Positions 8,444 through 17,086 of a DNA stretch of 64,000 nucleotides are shown in pieces. The stretch lies in NCBI GenBank assembly GCA_020852815.1, contig JADZAN010000039.1, positions 1-64,000 on the forward strand, given 5' to 3'. This DNA comes from Gemmatimonadaceae bacterium (GTDB lineage Bacteria > Gemmatimonadota > Gemmatimonadetes > Gemmatimonadales > Gemmatimonadaceae). A program made the position numbers and the translations under genes. The notes beneath the pieces are model-generated. The model had not been told where the DNA came from. It was given only the letters and a program-made list of their open reading frames with translations, and did no database searches. Every line of letters begins with the position of its first letter. Positions within the stretch are counted from its first letter, which is position 1.

Positions 8444-9985
8444 CTACTTCACCGTCTCCCACGCGATCGACGCAATCTCGCCTAACGCCTGGCCCGCCAC
8501 GATCGCCGGATCGCCCTTGGCCACGGCGACGTTGTTCACGTACACCGCGATCGCCATCTCGCGCCCGCTCTTCGACGTGAAGTAGCCGGTGAGCCCCTTG
8601 CCGTGGATCAACTGGCGGCGATTGAGGGGATCGAACGAGCCGAAGGTCCCCGTCTTGGCCCACACCTTTCCCGCCCCCGGCGCATCGACCTGGATCTTGG
8701 CCAGCGTTCCATCCTTTCCGAGGTTAGGCATCGCCATCTTGAAGTCGTTCGCCCACGGCTTCTCCCACACCTTGGCCAGGAGTCGCGTCATGAAGCGCGG
8801 CGTGAAGTAAGCATCGCCGCCGGCGCCGTCGCCTTGCACCGCGCCATCGAGGTCGAGCCCCTCGCTCGTCAGCCACTCGCGCGCGATGTCGAAGCCGCCC
8901 CTGGTCCCCTCGCCCTTGAGCGCCCCCACGACGAGCGGGAAGTTGGAGGCGTGCAGGTTCTGCGACGTCTTGAGGAGGACGACCGCCTCCTTGGCCAGGT
9001 CGAGCGACGTGTGCTCGGCGACCATGAGCGAGTCTGCATAACGAGCCTTGAGCGCGGCGACATCGACGACGCGCGAGGCCAGGCGCGGAATGGCGCGCAC
9101 GCCGGCATCGCCCAGCACCTCGGCGAAGGTGATCTCGCCAAAGCGCACGGGTGACGGGACCGCCCAGCGCGAGTTGATCGGCGCCCCCATCGGGACCGCG
9201 CCGTTGGCCACCAGGAAGCGGCGATCCTTGTTCGTGCTGTCCTCGGTCATGCGAACACGCGCGTTGACCGTCGAATCGATCGTGGTGAGGTACGCCTGCA
9301 CGGTGAGCAGCGACGTCTTGGGCGAGACCTCGACCGTGGCGGGCTCGCCGACGCGCCGCCCCGGGGTGATGACGATGTCGATGACGTTGTCGTTCACGAC
9401 CATGGGCGACATCACGATGCGCGTTCCCAGTTCGCGCTCCCCTTCCCTGAACAACGAACCATCGACGACCACCTGCCCCGTGAGCCCCTTGATCCCCTTC
9501 GACGCCACCTGCTGCGCCAGCGCACGCAGCGTGGTGAGCGGGTCACTCGGCAGCGGCATTCCGCCGTACGAGTGGTCCTGGTCGATGAAAGCATAACGCC
9601 CGTCGCGCACGCGCCCCGAGATGTTGGGATCGCCCGAGGCCACGAGGACGATGTCGCCCTGCACGATCCCGTTGACGATCGCCCCAGTACGATAGACGCG
9701 CGTGCGGAAGCGATGATCGGCGCCCAGCGCCTGCATCGCCGTCGCCATGGTCACGACCTTGGTGGTGGAACCGGGAACGAAGAGGCGGTCGCCGTTGTAC
9801 GACGCGACGACCTTCTTCGCCGCGATGTCGTAGATCTCGAGCCCGAAGTGCGCGTGCGCGAACTCGGGGCGATTGATGACGTCGAGAATGCGCTTGTTAG
9901 GCGCAGGCTGGGCGGCCAGGGTGGCGGCGGCCGGGAGAATCGCCGCGAGGGCGGTGATGGCGAGGCGTAGCGGACGACGAGACAT
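8444..9985 (-). CDS. dacB: D-alanyl-D-alanine carboxypeptidase/endopeptidase, PBP4 type (peptidase S13)
   Basis: 513 aa with a signal peptide (MSRRPLRLAITALAAILPAAATLAAQ). The penicillin-binding motifs are present in order: SxxK (STTK, Ser73-Lys76), SxN (SQN, around 345) and KTG (AKTGTF, around 463). The large insertion between the first two motifs is characteristic of PBP4/DacB. It trims or cleaves peptidoglycan peptides in the periplasm. It is the last gene of the murein-recycling run, 125 bp after mpl; in-frame ATGs further upstream (10036, 10114) lack a signal-peptide context, so 9985 is preferred. Confidence 0.9.
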   Translation of the reverse strand: MSRRPLRLAITALAAILPAAATLAAQPAPNKRILDVINRPEFAHAHFGLEIYDIAAKKVVASYNGDRLFVPGSTTKVVTMATAMQALGADHRFRTRVYRTGAIVNGIVQGDIVLVASGDPNISGRVRDGRYAFIDQDHSYGGMPLPSDPLTTLRALAQQVASKGIKGLTGQVVVDGSLFREGERELGTRIVMSPMVVNDNVIDIVITPGRRVGEPATVEVSPKTSLLTVQAYLTTIDSTVNARVRMTEDSTNKDRRFLVANGAVPMGAPINSRWAVPSPVRFGEITFAEVLGDAGVRAIPRLASRVVDVAALKARYADSLMVAEHTSLDLAKEAVVLLKTSQNLHASNFPLVVGALKGEGTRGGFDIAREWLTSEGLDLDGAVQGDGAGGDAYFTPRFMTRLLAKVWEKPWANDFKMAMPNLGKDGTLAKIQVDAPGAGKVWAKTGTFGSFDPLNRRQLIHGKGLTGYFTSKSGREMAIAVYVNNVAVAKGDPAIVAGQALGEIASIAWETVK

Positions 9986-10110
9986 GGAAGGCGAAAGCAG
10001 GCGGTCGAGAAAGGGAGCCGGAGGCGCGAGGAACATGCCCGCCGGACCGGTGTGCGTCAAACGGGACTGGATGACAAAGAGACGAGATACTCGCTGCCAT
10101 TGCCCAGCCG

Positions 10111-11589
10111 TCACCGCCCGCTGAGCCCCTCCAGCAACTTCGGGATGAACCCGCCGAACGCGCCGTTGCTCATCACCAGCACCACATCGCCCGCCACCGC
10201 ACCCTGCACCACCTGCCGCACGAGCACCTCGGGATCGGCGTCGGCATGCGCCTCGATGCCACGCGCCGCAATGGCGCGCACGATGGCCGGCACGTCGAGC
10301 TGCTGGTCGGCCGGTACCTTGTCATGCGCTTCCGGGAGGCGAATCGAGACGACGTTGGCCTCATCGAACGCCGCGGCGTACTCCGCCTGATGGATGTTGC
10401 GGCGCGAGGTGTTGGACCGGGGCTCGAAGACGGCCCACAGCCGTCGCGTGGGAAAGCGCTGGCGCATGGCGAGGATCGTCTCGCGCACCGCCGTAGGATG
10501 ATGCGCGAAGTCGTCGATCACGAGCACCCCGCCCACCTCGCCGCGCGGCTCCTGCCGCCGCTTCACGCCGCGAAACGAGGCAAAGCCCCGCGCGATCGCC
10601 GCGGGCTGCAATCCTAACGAGCGCGCCGCCGCGTACACGCCTGTCGCGTTCTCCAGGTTGTGGTAGCCGGTCATCGGGAGGAGCAGTTCGACCGACTCGC
10701 CATTGGGGCCATCGATCGTGAAGTGCGTCCCTTCTTCCGAGAAGCGTGCATCGTGTCCGCGCACGTCGGCCTCACGCTCCCACGCATAGGTCTGCACGTG
10801 CGCGCTGGTGCTGCGCCGCGCGATGGCGACCGCGCCGGGATACGACGCCGCGACGCCGAGCCAGCCATCGCTGGGGAGCACCGCCCCCAGTTGCTCGAAC
10901 GCCGACTCGTAGTGTGCCATGTCGCGGTAGATGTCGGCGTGATCGAACTCGACCGACGTCAGGAGCGCGGTCCTGGCGCGGTAGTGCAGGAACTTGGGCC
11001 CCTTGTCCCAGTATGCGGTGTCGTACTCGTCCCCCTCGACGACGACGTGCGCCCCATCTCCCAACCGGTAGTTGCCGCCGTAGTTGAGCGTCACCCCTCC
11101 CACGAGAAACGTGGGATCGAGCGCTGCCTCGGCGAGCACATGTCCCATCAGTGCCGACGTCGTCGTCTTCCCGTGCGTCCCCGCGATCACGATGGCATGG
11201 CGCGTGGCGGCTATCAGCGCCCCGAACGCCGAGGGGAACGACATCTGCGGCAGCCCGCGCTCGCGCACCGCAGTCGCCTCGGGATTGACCCGGCGGATGA
11301 CGTTGCCGATGATGACCAGGTCGGGGCGCGCGCGGTCGAGGTTGGCTGGCGCATACGGCGTGTAGGTCTCGATCCCCCATTCACGCAGCATGTCGCTCAT
11401 GGGAGGATAGACGTTCTCATCGCTCCCCGTCACGGTGTAGCCGGCTGCCTTGAGCATCCCGGCAAAGGCACCCATCCCCGTCCCGGCGACGCCGACGAGG
11501 TGGATGCGATGGATCGCGGAGGGATCGATGTCGGTGACGACGTTGCCGCTGTCGGGGCTCGCTGGATTCGGTGCAGCTGAAACGGACAC
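10111..11589 (-). CDS. mpl: UDP-N-acetylmuramate:L-Ala-gamma-D-Glu-meso-DAP ligase
   Basis: About 492 aa. A Mur-ligase architecture is clear: N-terminal Rossmann segment (HLVGVAGTGMGAFAGMLKAAG), ATP-binding loop GTHGKTTTS at 137-145, then VEGDEYDTA and a central YHNLENATGVYAAA. The pattern fits Mpl better than MurC. Mpl re-attaches recycled murein tripeptide to UDP-MurNAc in the cytoplasm. The frame stays open upstream into the preceding gene; the GTG at 11589 is preferred because it falls 17 bp after that gene's stop, but no start is certain. Neighbours that produce or degrade the tripeptide support the recycling role. Confidence 0.88.
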   Translation of the reverse strand: MSVSAAPNPASPDSGNVVTDIDPSAIHRIHLVGVAGTGMGAFAGMLKAAGYTVTGSDENVYPPMSDMLREWGIETYTPYAPANLDRARPDLVIIGNVIRRVNPEATAVRERGLPQMSFPSAFGALIAATRHAIVIAGTHGKTTTSALMGHVLAEAALDPTFLVGGVTLNYGGNYRLGDGAHVVVEGDEYDTAYWDKGPKFLHYRARTALLTSVEFDHADIYRDMAHYESAFEQLGAVLPSDGWLGVAASYPGAVAIARRSTSAHVQTYAWEREADVRGHDARFSEEGTHFTIDGPNGESVELLLPMTGYHNLENATGVYAAARSLGLQPAAIARGFASFRGVKRRQEPRGEVGGVLVIDDFAHHPTAVRETILAMRQRFPTRRLWAVFEPRSNTSRRNIHQAEYAAAFDEANVVSIRLPEAHDKVPADQQLDVPAIVRAIAARGIEAHADADPEVLVRQVVQGAVAGDVVLVMSNGAFGGFIPKLLEGLSGR

Positions 11590-11605
11590 GCTGGTAGACA
11601 GGGGC

Positions 11606-12838
11606 CTAGCCCCAGAACAGGTAAGCGACGAAGATCGCCGCGACGACGCCGGCAAGGTCGGCGAGGAGGCCGAGTGCAACCGCACTCCGCGTCTTCCGCA
11701 CGCCGACCGAGCCGAAGTAGAGGGCGAGGATGTAGAAGGTGGTATCGGTTGCCCCCTGAAAGGTGGACGCCAGGCGTCCGACGAACGAATCGGCGCCGTA
11801 GGTCTTCATCGCATCGACCATCATCCCGCGGGCACCGCTTCCACTCAGCGGCTTCATGAGTGCCGTGGGGAGTGCGGGAACGATGTCGCTGCGCAGCCCC
11901 ATCGCCTCGAGCAGGTTGCTCAACCCCGTCACGAGCAGGTCGAGCGTCCCCGAGGCGCGGAAGACGCCGATGGCCACGAGAACGGCAATGAGGTACGGGA
12001 TGATGCGCACCGCCACGTTGAACCCTTCCTTTCCCCCCTCCACGAAGGCCTCGTAGGCATTGACCTTCTTGACCATCGCCATGATCAGGAAGCCGGAGAT
12101 GACGCCGTAGAGGATCACGTTGGCGACAACGTTGGAGATTGCTTGCACCTGCTCCTGCGGCAGCCCCGTGAAGTACCACGTGACCGCGGCCACGAGCCCG
12201 GTCACCGCCACGAGGTAGCCGAGGACGACGGTGTCGAGGAGGTTGATGCGCTGCACGATGGCCGTGGCGATGAGCGCAACCAGCGTGGCGAAGTACGTCG
12301 TGATGAGGATGGGGATGAAGACGTCCGACGGGTTGGTCGCGCCAAGCTGCGCCCGGTACACCATGATGCTGATCGGGATGATCGTGAGCCCCGAGGTGTT
12401 GAGGACGAGGAACATGATCTGCGCGTTCGTCGCCGTATCCTTCTCCGGGTTCAGCTCCTGCAGCTCGTTCATCGCCTTGAGCCCGAGCGGCGTCGCCGCG
12501 TTGTCGAGCCCCAGCATGTTGGCGGCGAAGTTCATGATGATTGACCCGATGGCCGGATGCTCGGGCGGGACCTCGGGGAAGAGTCGCCGGAAGAACGGGC
12601 GCACGATCCTCGCCATCACGTCGATGGCTCCGCCCTTCTCCCCCACCTTCATGAGCCCCAGCCAGAGCGTGAGGACGCCCGTCAGCCCCAACGAGATGTC
12701 GAAGCCGGTCTTGGCCGAGTCGAAGGTTGCCTGCACCATCGAGGTGAAGACCGCCGTGTCCCCCAGGACAATGAGCTTGACCAGCGCCACCACGAGGGCA
12801 ATGAGGAAGAAGGCGAGCCAGATGTAGTTGAGCGTCAC
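11606..12838 (-). CDS. fused SpmA-SpmB-like nucleoside-recognition (Gate) domain membrane protein
   Basis: 410 aa, about eight or more predicted membrane segments. The first half carries the SpmA-type Gate region (SLGLTGVLTLWLGLMKVGEKGG, then NFAANMLGLDNAATPLGLKAM). The second half carries the SpmB-type region (VRIIPYLIAVLVAIGVFRASG; KPLSGSGARGM; GATDTTFYIL). In Bacillus SpmA and SpmB are separate proteins affecting spore maturation; the fused form is known in non-sporulating bacteria with no settled function. Here the start ATG overlaps the MpaA stop by 4 nt and mpl follows, so transport of murein peptides or a related metabolite is a reasonable inference. Confidence 0.85.
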   Translation of the reverse strand: MTLNYIWLAFFLIALVVALVKLIVLGDTAVFTSMVQATFDSAKTGFDISLGLTGVLTLWLGLMKVGEKGGAIDVMARIVRPFFRRLFPEVPPEHPAIGSIIMNFAANMLGLDNAATPLGLKAMNELQELNPEKDTATNAQIMFLVLNTSGLTIIPISIMVYRAQLGATNPSDVFIPILITTYFATLVALIATAIVQRINLLDTVVLGYLVAVTGLVAAVTWYFTGLPQEQVQAISNVVANVILYGVISGFLIMAMVKKVNAYEAFVEGGKEGFNVAVRIIPYLIAVLVAIGVFRASGTLDLLVTGLSNLLEAMGLRSDIVPALPTALMKPLSGSGARGMMVDAMKTYGADSFVGRLASTFQGATDTTFYILALYFGSVGVRKTRSAVALGLLADLAGVVAAIFVAYLFWG

Positions 12839-13575
12839 GGCAGCGTCCCCGTGAGGAGTTCGACGAGCACCGGAACGTGGTCGCGCATCAGGACCTCGGT
12901 GGCGGCAAGGGGAAACTCATACGTGATGACGGGGACACCGTGCTCCGCTCCCCACGAACCGAACGACCCGGGGGTGGGATAGCCCACGTCGCGCACCAGC
13001 GGCATCCCGGTGCGCGCGGCGAGTCGCCTGCCTAACGGCGAGTCGTTCGCGTCGTCGATGCAGGCCAGCGGCGCGTGCAGTGCAACCACCACCGACGGGC
13101 GCAGCTCCCCGATGAGCGACAGCAGCGCCCGCACCTCGGGCTCGGAGCCAGGCTCACTGCCCGTCCCGAGCACCACGTCGCTCGGATCCTCGATGGTCGA
13201 GCGGCAGGTGACCGAAGCGGCCTGCCAACTGGCGGTCGGGAAGTTGCGATTGAGGTCGACGCCGCGCGCGTTGCCACGCGTCCCGCGAATGAGACCGTCC
13301 GGATTGGCGGCCAGCACGACCGCCGATTGCTCTGCCTGGCCCGGGAGCTGCCGCAGCGCGCGCGACAGCGCATAGGTCGTCTCGGGCTCCTCGCCATGGA
13401 TCGACGCGAAGACGAGGAGCTCGCAACGCCCGCGCGGGCGCCAGACCTCGAGCGGGAGCCCCAGGACCGACCGCCCGTAGGTGGTGGGGAGCACGTGGTG
13501 CGTCCCCCATTGCGCTCGTGCGCGCAACGTGAGTGGTTCGTTAGGCAACCGGTCCCCCGGGCGGCGGCGAAACAT
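12835..13575 (-). CDS. mpaA: murein peptide amidase MpaA-like M14 zinc carboxypeptidase
   Basis: 246 aa with no signal peptide, so cytoplasmic. Zinc ligands His60 and Glu63 (HGEE) and His167 (ALHAP), the substrate segment NPDG-x-RGTRGNARGVDLNRNFP and catalytic Glu220 (TYEFP) are all present. The short length, about 240 aa without a propeptide, matches MpaA, which cuts gamma-D-Glu-meso-DAP in free murein tripeptide. It overlaps the M15 gene by 35 nt upstream and the SpmAB gene by 4 nt downstream. Other small M14 enzymes remain possible, but the neighbourhood favours MpaA. Confidence 0.82.
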   Translation of the reverse strand: MFRRRPGDRLPNEPLTLRARAQWGTHHVLPTTYGRSVLGLPLEVWRPRGRCELLVFASIHGEEPETTYALSRALRQLPGQAEQSAVVLAANPDGLIRGTRGNARGVDLNRNFPTASWQAASVTCRSTIEDPSDVVLGTGSEPGSEPEVRALLSLIGELRPSVVVALHAPLACIDDANDSPLGRRLAARTGMPLVRDVGYPTPGSFGSWGAEHGVPVITYEFPLAATEVLMRDHVPVLVELLTGTLP

Positions 13576-14263
13576 TCAGCACGAAGCGCGCGTGGATCTC
13601 GTCCAGGTGCTCGAGCACGGTCTCCTTGAGCGCGAGATCGGCGTGCAGCACCGTCTCACGCAAGACGTCGAGGGTGAGGCGTGGAAGGTACTGCGCGGCG
13701 AGCGGGGCGTGGCTCAGGTGCCAGCGTTCCGGCGCCACCCCGCCGCGGTCGCGGTCATACGGCCGGTAGAAGCCGTGTGCCGTGCCAGTCGCTATGCGCT
13801 CATCGAGCCACGCGTGCAACGGCGCATGCATCCCTCCCGGCTCCACCTCCGCTGGAACGAGCTGCACCACGTACCCCGCGGGCGTCGCCGCGGCGTCGAC
13901 AACGTCCACGTCGGTCCCCCAGTGATGACGCGAGGCGCCGGGGAGCGCCGACCAGCGCAGGATCGAGAAGACCAGGTCACGCGGCGCCAGCTTCGCGATG
14001 TCGAGCGGCTGCGCATTCGAGTCGAGGACGGCTAGTTCGCCCCGCACCTTCCGGTTCCAGATGGAGAGCTGTCGGTCAAACGATCGGAAGCCACTCTCCA
14101 GCCGCAAGTCGAATCCCTCCCTCGACGCCGCCTCGCGCAGCCGGAGCAGCGGCGCCAGCGCGTCGCGGTGCACGAGCGCGCCCAGCACGTCCCCCTCCTC
14201 AGGCGTGCAGAGATGGTCGGTCGTGCACCCGCTGAGCAGTTGTTCCAGGGCAATGACGGTCAT
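13541..14263 (-). CDS. M15B (VanY/LdcB-type) D-Ala carboxypeptidase, apparently cytoplasmic
   Basis: 240 aa. M15B signature elements are visible: SGFRSFDRQ at 57-65, SxHxxG ending in Asp120 (SRHHWGTDVD, zinc ligands His113 and Asp120), and ExWH (Glu179, His182). Unlike typical VanY or LdcB it has no signal peptide or membrane anchor. In this operon a cytoplasmic L,D- or D,D-carboxypeptidase would convert murein tetra- or pentapeptides to the tripeptide that Mpl and MpaA use, a job done by LdcA in E. coli. The start overlaps the preceding aminotransferase stop (ATGA), which fixes the ATG at 14263. Confidence 0.78.
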   Translation of the reverse strand: MTVIALEQLLSGCTTDHLCTPEEGDVLGALVHRDALAPLLRLREAASREGFDLRLESGFRSFDRQLSIWNRKVRGELAVLDSNAQPLDIAKLAPRDLVFSILRWSALPGASRHHWGTDVDVVDAAATPAGYVVQLVPAEVEPGGMHAPLHAWLDERIATGTAHGFYRPYDRDRGGVAPERWHLSHAPLAAQYLPRLTLDVLRETVLHADLALKETVLEHLDEIHARFVLNVSPPPGGPVA

Positions 14264-15588
14264 CGCAGCGCCTCGATCAACCGTTCCGCATCGGTCACGT
14301 CGTTGTACACGGACGGGGCAATGCGCATCCAGTGTTGCGCCACCCGCACGTTCACCTTCGCCGCCGCCAGCCTGTGGGGAACGTCGCTGTCGCCCAGCCC
14401 CGTCCTGGCAAAGGTGACGATGGGCCCAGTTGCGCCTGGCGGTGTGACCGCGGTGAATCCAAGCCGCGGTAACTCGCGCTGCAACATGGCGATGATCGGC
14501 GCGCGATGCGCCTGGATCCTCTCCACGCCGAGCGACAGCACGTACTGCAGCGACGTGGAGAGCAACGCCATCATCACCTCGGCGCTCCCCGTCAACGCCC
14601 CCATCTCGAAATGACCCGATGCCGACGTGCTGAAGTCGTACACAATGGGCGCGTAGCGTCCTGGCGGGAGGTTGGGGGGATAGTTGGGTTCGATGCTCGC
14701 GGCCTGATAGTAGCCCACCACAGGGCGCTCGATCCTGGTTAACGCTGCTTCGCTTGCGTAGAGGAAGCCCAGGCCAAAATCGCCCATGAGCCACTTGAAC
14801 GACGAGCAGGCGGCGAAGTCGATTCCCAGCGCCTTGACGTCGATGGGAACGGCGCCGGCGGCATGCACGATGTCGACGTAAACCATCGCCCCGTGCGCGT
14901 GCGCGAGGTCGGCGACCCGCTTGAGATCGTGCTGGAAGCCGTTGTACATCGCCGCCGCCGACACCTCGATGAGGCGCGTCCTGTTGTCGACGACGCGTTC
15001 GAGGTCGCGGAAGTCGATGCGCGCGTCCGGCGTCGGCGCGACGACGCGCACGTCGAGTCCGCGCTGGCGCAATGCGTCGAGGTGCATCAGTGCCCCCTCG
15101 AAGTGCAGCCCGTCAGTCACAACGTTGCCATCGCGCCGGTGGTCGAGCCCCAGCGCGCGCACGACGAAGTTCTCGCCGGCGCTGGTGCTCGACACGTGCG
15201 CCACCTCGCTCGGCTTCGCGTTGATGAGTTGCGCGAAGAGCGCCTTGGGGGTGGGGCGACTGGCCGCACCGGGGACCGTCATCGTGGCGCGCGCCGTCCC
15301 GCGTGCATCGGCTGCCCGGCGCGCCGCCTCGACCGAGACGCGTGGGATGGGGTGCGTGTACGCGGCGTTGAGAAAGGTCACCCCTTCCTCGATGACGAAG
15401 TCGTCCTTGCGGGGAAACTGAGCACCCGCAAGGGGAAGGGCGGCGGCGTCCAGTGGCGCAGCGACCGCGCCGCCAGCGCGCAGCTCCAGCGAGCGCGCCG
15501 CGGCCAGACCGCCTAACGCGCCGAGCATTTCGCGACGATCCATGGTGGCGCGATCCATGGCGGGACGATCCATGGCAGGACGATCCAT
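14260..15588 (-). CDS. class V PLP-dependent aminotransferase/epimerase-like protein with export-type leader
   Basis: About 442 aa. PLP-binding features: VDIVHAAG with Asp239 and the Schiff-base Lys265 in CSSFKWLMGDFG, as in isopenicillin-N-epimerase/cysteine-desulfurase-like fold I enzymes. The N-terminus is unusual: four near-identical 15-bp repeats give MDRPA-MDRPA-MDRAT-MDRRE, each beginning with ATG (15588, 15573, 15558, 15543), so the start cannot be fixed. The last runs into a twin-arginine-like leader (MDRREMLGALGGLAAARS). It is the first gene of the murein-recycling operon. The substrate is unknown; action on D-amino acids or cell-wall peptides is inference. Confidence 0.72.
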   Translation of the reverse strand: MDRPAMDRPAMDRATMDRREMLGALGGLAAARSLELRAGGAVAAPLDAAALPLAGAQFPRKDDFVIEEGVTFLNAAYTHPIPRVSVEAARRAADARGTARATMTVPGAASRPTPKALFAQLINAKPSEVAHVSSTSAGENFVVRALGLDHRRDGNVVTDGLHFEGALMHLDALRQRGLDVRVVAPTPDARIDFRDLERVVDNRTRLIEVSAAAMYNGFQHDLKRVADLAHAHGAMVYVDIVHAAGAVPIDVKALGIDFAACSSFKWLMGDFGLGFLYASEAALTRIERPVVGYYQAASIEPNYPPNLPPGRYAPIVYDFSTSASGHFEMGALTGSAEVMMALLSTSLQYVLSLGVERIQAHRAPIIAMLQRELPRLGFTAVTPPGATGPIVTFARTGLGDSDVPHRLAAAKVNVRVAQHWMRIAPSVYNDVTDAERLIEALR

Positions 15589-15602
15589 GGCAACGAGGTG
15601 GG
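15543..15602 (-). repeat. 15-bp tandem repeat carrying four candidate start codons
   Basis: The unit cgatccatggc-(a/g)gga recurs four times with 15-bp spacing across 15535-15595, each copy contributing an in-frame ATG for the aminotransferase. The repeat number would change the leader length without breaking the frame. Confidence 0.75.
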
Positions 15603-15843
15603 ACGGCGTGGACGGGAAGCGGGGAAGTCCTCCCCATGGCGCCACGCCCCGACTGCAGGCGTTGCACCCCCGTACGAATGTACCCCGATCCACGCCCTCG
15701 GCGAGCACTGCGACGCCGGTAGGCGACGCCGCAGCGCTCGTCGTGCGCCCGATCCCGGTTTGTATCCGGTTCGGGGGCTACCCTCGCTCGCGCATGGTGC
15801 CTGGTCGCGCGGGCGTCCTGTTCGGGCGCCCGCTACAGGCCCT

Positions 15844-15907
15844 CTCGCAGATGGTCGACGGCTCCTGGTCGGCGCGGCGCGCCGGCGCGCCGGCGACCAT
15901 TTGTGAG
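15844..15907. terminator. long GC-rich hairpin downstream of the DUF4382 lipoprotein gene
   Basis: Arms CTCGCAGATGGTCG (15844-15857) and CGACCATTTGTGAG (15894-15907) pair fully if two G-U pairs are allowed, around a strongly self-complementary GGCGCGCC-rich interior. It lies 13 bp beyond the minus-strand stop at 15921 and before the aminotransferase start region. No T-run follows, so termination is plausible but not certain. Confidence 0.45.
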
Positions 15908-15920
15908 ATGGCTTGCGGTG

Positions 15921-16727
15921 TTACGACTTGCCGAGCGTGATCCCGCTTGCCAGTTCCAGCTCGAAGCGCAGCGTCTTCCCGTTCTGCGCCGCGAGGTTCA
16001 CGACATTGTTCGCTTCCTTGAACCACGAGGTGGCGTCGAGATCGATCACAACCTTCGAGTCCTCCGGCACCTTGAATGACGTGGAGAAGTTCTTCCGAAT
16101 GACGATCTCCGCCTGGAAGTAGACGGTGAAGGGCTGGGCAGCACCGCCCGTTGGCGTGAAGGTTCCGTGCGCCACCATGCTCGCCTTGCGCGGATAGTTG
16201 GGGTACGTCTTGCGCACCTCGACGATGAGCAGCTCCACGTCGCGAACCGTTCCATCTTCCTCGAGGTCGTCGTCATCCGACGGGTCGAGGTTCTGCGCCT
16301 TGAACTCGAGCGAGGTGTAGTTCCCGGCCGGGACATCGGCGGTGACCACGTCGGCCGCTGAGCCATCGAGCAGGTTCACGAGGTACGGGCCGCCCTTGAA
16401 CTTGCGGCACGCCGTGGCGCTGTCGCTGTCGCCGCCACCGCAGTCGCTCTCGGCGCGCTTGAGGCGGATGCGCGAGACGATGAGTCGCAGGTCGTCGATG
16501 ACGAGCGTCCCGTTGGCGCCGGTGAGCGTGATGGGACCGTTGGCCCGTGTCGCGTTAGGCTGGGCCGTCGCGCTCGCACCGCTGGCAGCGGACGGGACCA
16601 CGGCGTTGAACTGCAGGGCGACGCTGGAGGCGTCGGGAGTGCCGCTGGCGGTACCGGAGCCATCGCACGCCGCCAGGAGCGGGAGGGCACCGAGGCACGC
16701 GGCCATGAGGAGGGTAGGCTTCATCAT
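15921..16727 (-). CDS. DUF4382 domain lipoprotein
   Basis: 268 aa. Lipoprotein signal with lipobox LLAAC (Cys about residue 21). The body matches DUF4382: LVIDDLRLIVSRIRL, LVNLLDGSA, VPAGNYTSLEFKAQNL and a C-terminal beta-rich domain. Members are surface or periplasmic beta-sandwich proteins of unknown function. Two adjacent ATGs (16727, 16724) make the start uncertain by one codon. An acidic DPSDDDDLEEDG loop near 150-165 could bind cations, but that is speculative. Confidence 0.75.
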   Translation of the reverse strand: MMKPTLLMAACLGALPLLAACDGSGTASGTPDASSVALQFNAVVPSAASGASATAQPNATRANGPITLTGANGTLVIDDLRLIVSRIRLKRAESDCGGGDSDSATACRKFKGGPYLVNLLDGSAADVVTADVPAGNYTSLEFKAQNLDPSDDDDLEEDGTVRDVELLIVEVRKTYPNYPRKASMVAHGTFTPTGGAAQPFTVYFQAEIVIRKNFSTSFKVPEDSKVVIDLDATSWFKEANNVVNLAAQNGKTLRFELELASGITLGKS

Positions 16728-17086
16728 AGCATGTGTAGGAAGGAGGGAAACAACTGGGGTGAGGATGCACGCGGCAACGGGCCCGGGCCTGGACACCCGT
16801 TCCGCAGGGGAGGCGCAAGCGCGCAGCGGCCAAGGGCCGCGGGCCAGGGGGGAAAGCGACCCGGCGCTCGTGCCTAACGTGACGTCGCGCGCGCGCGGTG
16901 CAGCGCCATGCTGCGACGTGTGGGCGAAGCTAGGCGTGGGAACGGGCGTCGGCGGTGACTCAACTCACCCGGCAATTGCGATGATGATCGGACTCGCGCG
17001 ATGCAGCGTTCGCATGTTCCGCCCAGCGGTCGCGGCTGGTACTATCCGATGCATCGAGACACTTCCCCGTCACATTCACACCGCCC
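16728..17086. promoter_or_regulatory. 359-bp divergent intergenic region
   Basis: It separates the minus-strand DUF4382 gene from the plus-strand M20 amidohydrolase and must hold promoters for both. I see no convincing coding frame and no clear -10/-35 pair. A GCCTAACG word lies at 16872-16879. Confidence 0.4.

Noticed and set aside
10111-11589. MurC instead of Mpl
   Set aside because: Sequence layout (GVAGTGMGAFAGMLKAAG, VEGDEYDTAYWDKG-type segment) and the recycling neighbours fit Mpl better, and no division-cluster mur genes are adjacent.
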